Shown: positions 8,579 to 11,567 of the stretch, piece after piece
Position numbering within the stretch: position 1 is the first letter of the stretch
Layout of the letters: each line of letters opens with the position of its first letter
Assembly (NCBI GenBank): GCA_017550765.1
Contig: JAFZOC010000357.1
Coordinates: 1 to 11,567 of the forward strand
From: Oscillospiraceae bacterium
GTDB lineage: Bacteria > Bacillota_A > Clostridia > Oscillospirales > Oscillospiraceae
Direction of reading: 5' to 3'
Length of the DNA: 11,567 nt
The notes under the pieces: model-generated
Seen by the model: the letters and a program-made list of their open reading frames with translations, nothing else
Told to the model about the DNA's origin: nothing
Databases searched by the model: none
Made by a program: the position numbers and the translations under genes

Positions 8579-9988
8579 CTACTCGACGTCGGCGTTCTCC
8601 GCGCGGCGGACGCGCAGCTCTTCCACGATCTGGGGGTAGATCTTCTCAAGGTCGTATCTCTTGAACATGACGCCCATGATGATGAACAGGGCCAGGGGGA
8701 TGTAGATGGCGAAGGCGAAGATGGCGGTGTTGACGGAGGCGGGCTGGGACGCGGCGGCGGCCTGGTAGCCCGCGGCAGCCAGCAGCCAGCCGATCAGAGA
8801 GCCGCCGATGCCGGAGCCGACCTTGGCGCCGAAGGAGTTGGCGCTGTTGGACATGCCGAGCATCCGCTTGCCGAACTTCCACTCGTTGTACTCGACGCAG
8901 TTGTTGACCATGGCGCCGCCCACGCACATGATGGGCATGGTGGCGAAGGTCTGGAAGGCGCCGCCGATGATGCAGGACCAGAAGCTGTAGGGGGTGAACA
9001 CGCGGGCGATGCAGGCGACGGCGCCGATGACGCAGCCGATGAAGCAGGTCTTGGCCATGCCGAACTTTCTGGTCAGCGGGCCGACGAGGATGAAGCCCAG
9101 GAAGGTGGGGATCAGGCCGATGGCGCCCAGCAGCGCGACGATGTTGTCGTTGCCCAGGATGTACTTGGCGTAGTAGGTGCCGCCGGAGGCGCTCAGGCCG
9201 TAGGAGATGTTGACGAAGAGCATGGCGATGAGCATCAGGACCCAGTACTTGTTCTGGAACAGGAGCTTGAGCTCGTCCAGGAACGCGCCCTGCTTCTCGG
9301 TGGTCTGGAGCTTCTGGACGTCGGCGTTCTCCCTGGAGGCGCGGTAGAGGACATACAGGGAAACACCGGAGAGGACGGCGAAGATGACCGCGACCTTGAT
9401 CCAGGCCGCCTGGTCGGCGACGCCGTTGGGCCCGAGCATGTTGGTGACGGGGATGATCAGGATGGTGATGATCATGCCGGTCATGTAGCCGAAGATGGTG
9501 CGGGCGATGCCCATCTTGCCGCGCTCCTCGACGCTCTCGGTGCGCACGGCCATGATGGAGCCGTAGGGGATCGCGATGGCGGTGTAGATGACGGCGGAGA
9601 TCAGGATGTTGGTGATGAGCACATAGGCCATCTGGACGCCGCTGGGAACGCCTCTCGGGACCGTGAACATCAGCACGATGATGGCCACGGTGGGCGCCAG
9701 CATCCACAGGAACCAGGGGCGGCACTTGCCCTTCGGGGAGTTGACCTTGTCCATGATCTTGCCCATGACCAGGTCGGAGAACGCGTCGCAGATCTTTGCG
9801 ATCAGGAGCATGGTGGCCACCGCGCCGGCCGCCAGGCCGACCTTTTCGGTGTAGAAGTAGGTGAGCTGGGCTACCAGACAGCTCATGGCGTTCAGCGGGA
9901 GCTGACCGATGCCGTCGCCGAAGTAGTCTTTGAACCGCATGGTCTTCTGGATGCCCATGCTGTCAAGGCCGAGTTCTTTTCTTGCCAT
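8579..9988 (-). CDS. GPH-family (glycoside-pentoside-hexuronide:cation) symporter, 469 aa
   Basis: Integral membrane transporter of the MelB-like GPH family in the major facilitator superfamily, expected to import a glycoside with Na+ or H+. The length is typical and about 12 hydrophobic segments are visible. Family marks: DAFSDLVMGKIMD at 68-80, with D68 and D72 at the positions of the cation-binding aspartates of MelB, followed by GKCRPWFLW (87-95) in the first cytoplasmic loop, and a mid-protein hydrophilic loop around 225-250. The C-terminus is cytoplasmic-looking and charged. The start is supported by AGGAGAGG 6 nt upstream; the later Met11 has no such site. It is the first gene of the operon, directly behind the shared divergent promoter. 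Since all downstream glycosidases lack signal peptides, the substrate is probably an intact rhamnosylated glycoside (inference). Confidence 0.95.
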   Translation of the reverse strand: MARKELGLDSMGIQKTMRFKDYFGDGIGQLPLNAMSCLVAQLTYFYTEKVGLAAGAVATMLLIAKICDAFSDLVMGKIMDKVNSPKGKCRPWFLWMLAPTVAIIVLMFTVPRGVPSGVQMAYVLITNILISAVIYTAIAIPYGSIMAVRTESVEERGKMGIARTIFGYMTGMIITILIIPVTNMLGPNGVADQAAWIKVAVIFAVLSGVSLYVLYRASRENADVQKLQTTEKQGAFLDELKLLFQNKYWVLMLIAMLFVNISYGLSASGGTYYAKYILGNDNIVALLGAIGLIPTFLGFILVGPLTRKFGMAKTCFIGCVIGAVACIARVFTPYSFWSCIIGGAFQTFATMPIMCVGGAMVNNCVEYNEWKFGKRMLGMSNSANSFGAKVGSGIGGSLIGWLLAAAGYQAAAASQPASVNTAIFAFAIYIPLALFIIMGVMFKRYDLEKIYPQIVEELRVRRAENADVE

Positions 9989-9998
9989 TTGTATCCTC
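9989..9998 (-). promoter_or_regulatory. Shine-Dalgarno region of the transporter gene
   Basis: Reading the minus strand, AGAGGATACAA leads into the ATG, with a further AGGAG just upstream (to about 10003). This purine-rich stretch fixes the start at 9988 over the internal Met11, which has only a C/T-containing sequence before it. Confidence 0.7.
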
Positions 9999-10028
9999 TC
10001 CTATCGTGTTTTTGGTGATCTTGACCGT

Positions 10029-10034
10029 ACTATA
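10029..10034 (-). promoter_or_regulatory. Probable -10 element of the transporter-glycosidase operon
   Basis: The minus strand reads TATAGT (5 of 6 matches to TATAAT), placing the start site near 10022 and giving a leader of about 34 nt that contains the Shine-Dalgarno site. At 16-18 bp upstream only weak -35 candidates such as TATACG are visible. A good -10 with a poor -35 is typical of an activator-dependent promoter, which fits the divergent AraC-type gene. No mapping data, so this is a prediction. Confidence 0.5.
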
Positions 10035-10058
10035 ACAAACGCGCGAAAAGTCGTATAT

Positions 10059-10088
10059 CATATTATTGCTTTTTTTGGCATATTTGTG
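10059..10088 (+). promoter_or_regulatory. Putative AraC-type operator: CATATT direct repeat, 20-bp spacing
   Basis: Two half-sites, CATATTATTG (10059-10068) and CATATTTGTG (10079-10088), match at 8 of 10 positions and start exactly 20 bp apart, about two helical turns, so both face the same side. Relative to the predicted operon start they lie at about -37 to -46 and -57 to -66, covering the -35 region. The distal site also lies in the spacer just before the -10 of the regulator gene. AraC-family dimers commonly bind such tandem half-sites. Binding by this particular regulator is inferred. Confidence 0.45.
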
Positions 10089-10095
10089 ATAGAAT
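10066..10095 (+). promoter_or_regulatory. Probable promoter of the AraC-family regulator gene
   Basis: A TAGAAT -10 (10090-10095) is preceded 18 bp upstream by TTGCTT (10066-10071), which matches only the TTG of the -35 consensus. Transcription would begin near 10102, leaving a leader of roughly 12 nt that is almost entirely Shine-Dalgarno sequence. The operator-like repeat overlaps this promoter, so autoregulation is plausible. Confidence 0.45.
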
Positions 10096-10101
10096 TGCGC
10101 T

Positions 10102-10110
10102 GAGGTGAGG
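10102..10110 (+). promoter_or_regulatory. Shine-Dalgarno deciding the regulator start (ATG 10114 over GTG 10105)
   Basis: GAGGTGAGG lies immediately before ATG at 10114 with AGGTGA about 5 nt away. The in-frame GTG at 10105 lies inside this site and has no purine-rich stretch before it, so the ATG is the better start. Confidence 0.7.
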
Positions 10111-10113
10111 ATC

Positions 10114-11310
10114 ATGCAGGAGATCATGGAGATCCTTGAACGGCTCCACCGCGTTACGGACCTTCCGTTCACGCTGCTGGACGGAGAGGGGCGCCTGCTG
10201 AAGAGCTGGCCGCAGATCGACAGCAGCGCGGTGTCGACTTTATCCAACGCCGCGGCCATCGAGGATTTTCGCCTTCAGAGGCGAGACCGGGCGCACCCGC
10301 TCATCACCTTTCTCGAGCCGGGGTTCCTGCTCGGCGTCGCGGAGCTCAGCCCGGAGCGCTACGTGCTCATCGGTCTGGTCAGCCCCTATGCCCACAGCCG
10401 CGCGGACGTGCTGAAGATGGTCAGCGGAGCCATCCATCCGGCGCATCTGCAGCAGTTCTGCGACATGCTCCTCAGGCAGCCGCTGGTCTCTCTGGAAAAG
10501 CTGAAGGACCTGATCTGCCTTCTGTTCCGGCTGCTCGGGCAGGAGCTGCACGCGAAGGATATCCTCTTTGTCGACAATGTTTCCAATAAGAAGCTCGGCT
10601 CCTCGCTGCTGGAGCACGCGCTCTTCGATCTGCGGGAAGAGGCGGAAGCCCATGTGCCGGTGGACTATGAGACCGCCCTCTGCGACGCCGTACAGGACGG
10701 GGACCGCGTCATGCTGGAGCGGACGCTGTTCTTCCCGCGGCAGGGCCGCGTCGGACGCATGTCCGTCAATGAGCTCCGGCAGGAAAAGTACGCTTTCATC
10801 TGCCTGGCGACCCTGGTCTCCCGCGCGGCGATCCGCGGCGGTCTGCTGCCGGAGACCGCGTTCGATCTGAGCGACCTCTACTGTCAGCGCGCCGATCTGC
10901 TCACGGAGATCGCGCTGATCCACGCCCTGTGTTTTACCATGCTCATGGACTTCTGCGGGAAAGTGCGCGAGATCCGGGACCGCCCCGGCACCTCGCCCAT
11001 CATCAAGAAATGCCTCGACTACATCTCCCTCCACCTGCATGAGCGCATCACGGCGGAGCAGCTCTCCCAGGTCTGCAATCTCTGTCGGCGGAGCCTGTCC
11101 CTGCGTTTCAGGGACGAGGTGGGCATGAGCATCCCGGCCTACATCCACCAGGAAAAGATCAAAGAGGCGAAATATCTGCTGCGCCACACGGACTATTCTC
11201 TCTCCGAGATCACGTCCTTTCTGAGATATACATCGCAGAGCCATTTTACCCGCGTTTTCAAGCAGACCGTCGGGAAGACGCCGCAGCAGTACCGCGTTGG
11301 CGGAAGATAG
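10114..11310 (+). CDS. AraC-family transcriptional regulator (398 aa), divergent to the operon
   Basis: Probable ligand-responsive activator of the divergent symporter/glycosidase operon. The C-terminal 105 residues (about 294-398) form an AraC/XylS DNA-binding domain: first helix-turn-helix around ITAEQLSQVCNLCRRSLSLRF (312-332) and second around YSLSEITSFLRYTSQSHFTRVFKQ (361-384), ending in GKTPQQYR (387-394). The N-terminal about 290 residues are a sensor region without a cupin look: LPFTLLDGEGRLLKSW (17-32) resembles the PAS-like start of Firmicutes regulators of the YSIRK/YesN-like group, and the middle carries LVSRAAIRGGLLPETAFDLSDLYCQ (234-258), a stretch conserved in that group from memory. 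It is cysteine-rich (ten Cys, including CNLC in the first HTH). Start chosen at ATG 10114 on the ribosome site rather than GTG 10105. Ligand unknown; a rhamnose-containing glycoside or its product is the natural guess from context. Confidence 0.93.
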   Translation: MQEIMEILERLHRVTDLPFTLLDGEGRLLKSWPQIDSSAVSTLSNAAAIEDFRLQRRDRAHPLITFLEPGFLLGVAELSPERYVLIGLVSPYAHSRADVLKMVSGAIHPAHLQQFCDMLLRQPLVSLEKLKDLICLLFRLLGQELHAKDILFVDNVSNKKLGSSLLEHALFDLREEAEAHVPVDYETALCDAVQDGDRVMLERTLFFPRQGRVGRMSVNELRQEKYAFICLATLVSRAAIRGGLLPETAFDLSDLYCQRADLLTEIALIHALCFTMLMDFCGKVREIRDRPGTSPIIKKCLDYISLHLHERITAEQLSQVCNLCRRSLSLRFRDEVGMSIPAYIHQEKIKEAKYLLRHTDYSLSEITSFLRYTSQSHFTRVFKQTVGKTPQQYRVGGR

Positions 11311-11334
11311 ACCGGCAGTTCCTCTCTTGTCCCT

Positions 11335-11397
11335 CTGTCTGTTCCGCTGTTCCCTCTGTCTGTCCCCCTGTCTGTACCCCTGTCTGTCCCCCTGTCC
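11335..11397 (+). repeat. C/T-rich tandem repeat, unit CTGTCTGTNCCC (12 bp)
   Basis: CTGTCTGT recurs at 11335, 11356, 11368 and 11380, the last three copies in perfect 12-bp register, followed by a partial CTGTCC at 11392. The stretch is almost purine-free apart from the G of each CTGT. The complementary strand has four G runs (3-5 G) separated by about 7-9 nt. It lies in the 3' untranslated region of the regulator and encodes nothing recognisable. Confidence 0.8.
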
Positions 11398-11428
11398 GGC
11401 TCCTCTCCCCCCTGTTTTGGACAGAGCG

Positions 11429-11468
11429 AGAAGAGGCCCTGGGATCTTTCGATCTCTGGGCCTCTTCT
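11429..11468 (+). terminator. Strong hairpin, probable transcription terminator of the regulator gene
   Basis: An 11-bp perfect stem, AGAAGAGGCCC / GGGCCTCTTCT, continues past one T-T mismatch into six more pairs (GGGATC / GATCTC, one G-T wobble) closing a TTTC loop. It lies about 118 bp after the regulator stop. The tail TCACATTTC is only moderately T-rich, so termination may be inefficient or aided by the preceding C-rich stretch. The stem is nearly symmetric and could also act on transcripts from the other strand. Confidence 0.65.
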
Positions 11469-11487
11469 TCACATTTCAAATATCGCC

Positions 11488-11520
11488 GGTGGAGATGGGC
11501 GGGATCGGACCGCTGACCTC
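11488..11520 (-). other. tRNA-like 3' remnant (variable loop, T arm, acceptor 3' strand), possible att-site scar
   Basis: Read on the minus strand the stretch gives AGGTC (variable loop), T stem AGCGG / CCGCC around loop TCCGATC, then acceptor strand CATCTCC, discriminator A and CC. From memory this resembles the 3' third of a clostridial tRNA-Ala. It departs from a working tRNA: the loop has TCC where TTC is expected, the first T-stem pair is A-C, the terminal base after CC is G, and the matching 5' acceptor strand GGAGATG, a D arm and a clean anticodon stem are not found in the remaining 47 bases of the window. A decayed tRNA or a 3'-end attachment-site copy left by an integrated element are both possible. 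Confidence 0.45.
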
Positions 11521-11567
11521 TCCGGCGTGACCGTCGGGAAGGCCGCTCCGCGCCCGATCGGCGAAAG

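Noticed and set aside
8546..10018. 490-codon plus-strand open frame opposite the symporter
   Set aside because: Dominated by Asp/Gly/His/Ala/Val repeats, typical of antisense reading of a membrane protein gene.
10037..10050. Catabolite-repression (cre) site around the CGCGCG core
   Set aside because: The flanks are not inverted repeats and do not match the cre consensus.
10105..10113. GTG start giving a 401-residue regulator
   Set aside because: The GTG lies within the Shine-Dalgarno sequence of the ATG at 10114 and has no such site of its own.
11335..11397. CRISPR-like array
   Set aside because: The unit is 12 bp with no unique spacers; a simple tandem repeat.
10240..11472. 410-codon minus-strand open frame opposite the regulator
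   Set aside because: No domain; its N-terminal part is simply a translation of the 12-bp repeat, and the plus strand carries an unmistakable AraC domain.
11297..11530. 77-codon plus-strand open frame after the regulator
   Set aside because: It translates the tandem repeat, the hairpin and the antisense of the tRNA-like segment; overlaps the regulator end and has no ribosome site.
11488..11567. Complete tRNA gene on the minus strand
   Set aside because: The 5' acceptor strand GGAGATG is absent, the best anticodon stem has only three of five pairs, and no D arm can be drawn.

Overview
The window is GC-rich and reads as a carbohydrate-utilisation locus from a GC-rich, probably gut-associated Gram-positive (Clostridia-like) bacterium. 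That placement is inferred from the gene families (GPH symporter, GH3, GH78, AraC-type regulator with a Firmicutes-style sensor region), the strong AGGAG/GGAGG ribosome binding sites and the lack of signal peptides. No marker gene is present, so it is not proven.

Layout. Five genes lie head to tail on the minus strand, transcribed from about 10020 towards position 1: a 12-helix GPH-family sugar:cation symporter (8579-9988), a GH78 alpha-L-rhamnosidase with a C-terminal tail (5754-8510), a GH3 beta-glycosidase with a similar tail (3392-5743), a second GH78 without a tail (789-3338), and an atypical NAD(P)-binding SDR/epimerase-like protein cut off by the left edge (1-771). Gaps are 68, 10, 53 and 17 bp, and each gene has its own Shine-Dalgarno site, so this looks like one operon. 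Divergently, on the plus strand, an AraC-family regulator (10114-11310) shares a 125-bp AT-rich promoter region with the operon. That region holds a good -10 but a poor -35 for the operon, plus two CATATT direct repeats 20 bp apart, suggesting AraC-type activation. Downstream of the regulator are a C/T-rich 12-bp tandem repeat, a strong hairpin (probable terminator), and a minus-strand sequence resembling the 3' third of a tRNA without a matching 5' half.

How the parts may work together (inference). The symporter imports an intact rhamnose- and glucose-containing glycoside, for example a rutinoside or neohesperidoside of a plant compound, or a pectin-derived oligosaccharide. The cytoplasmic rhamnosidases and the GH3 enzyme strip the sugars. 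The SDR could act on a released sugar or aglycone. No rhamnose isomerase, kinase or aldolase is in the window. The less usual points are the shared tail on enzymes of two unrelated GH families, the two GH78 paralogues with different catalytic-motif spacing, the Lys-to-Arg change in the SDR active site, and the operator-like repeat.
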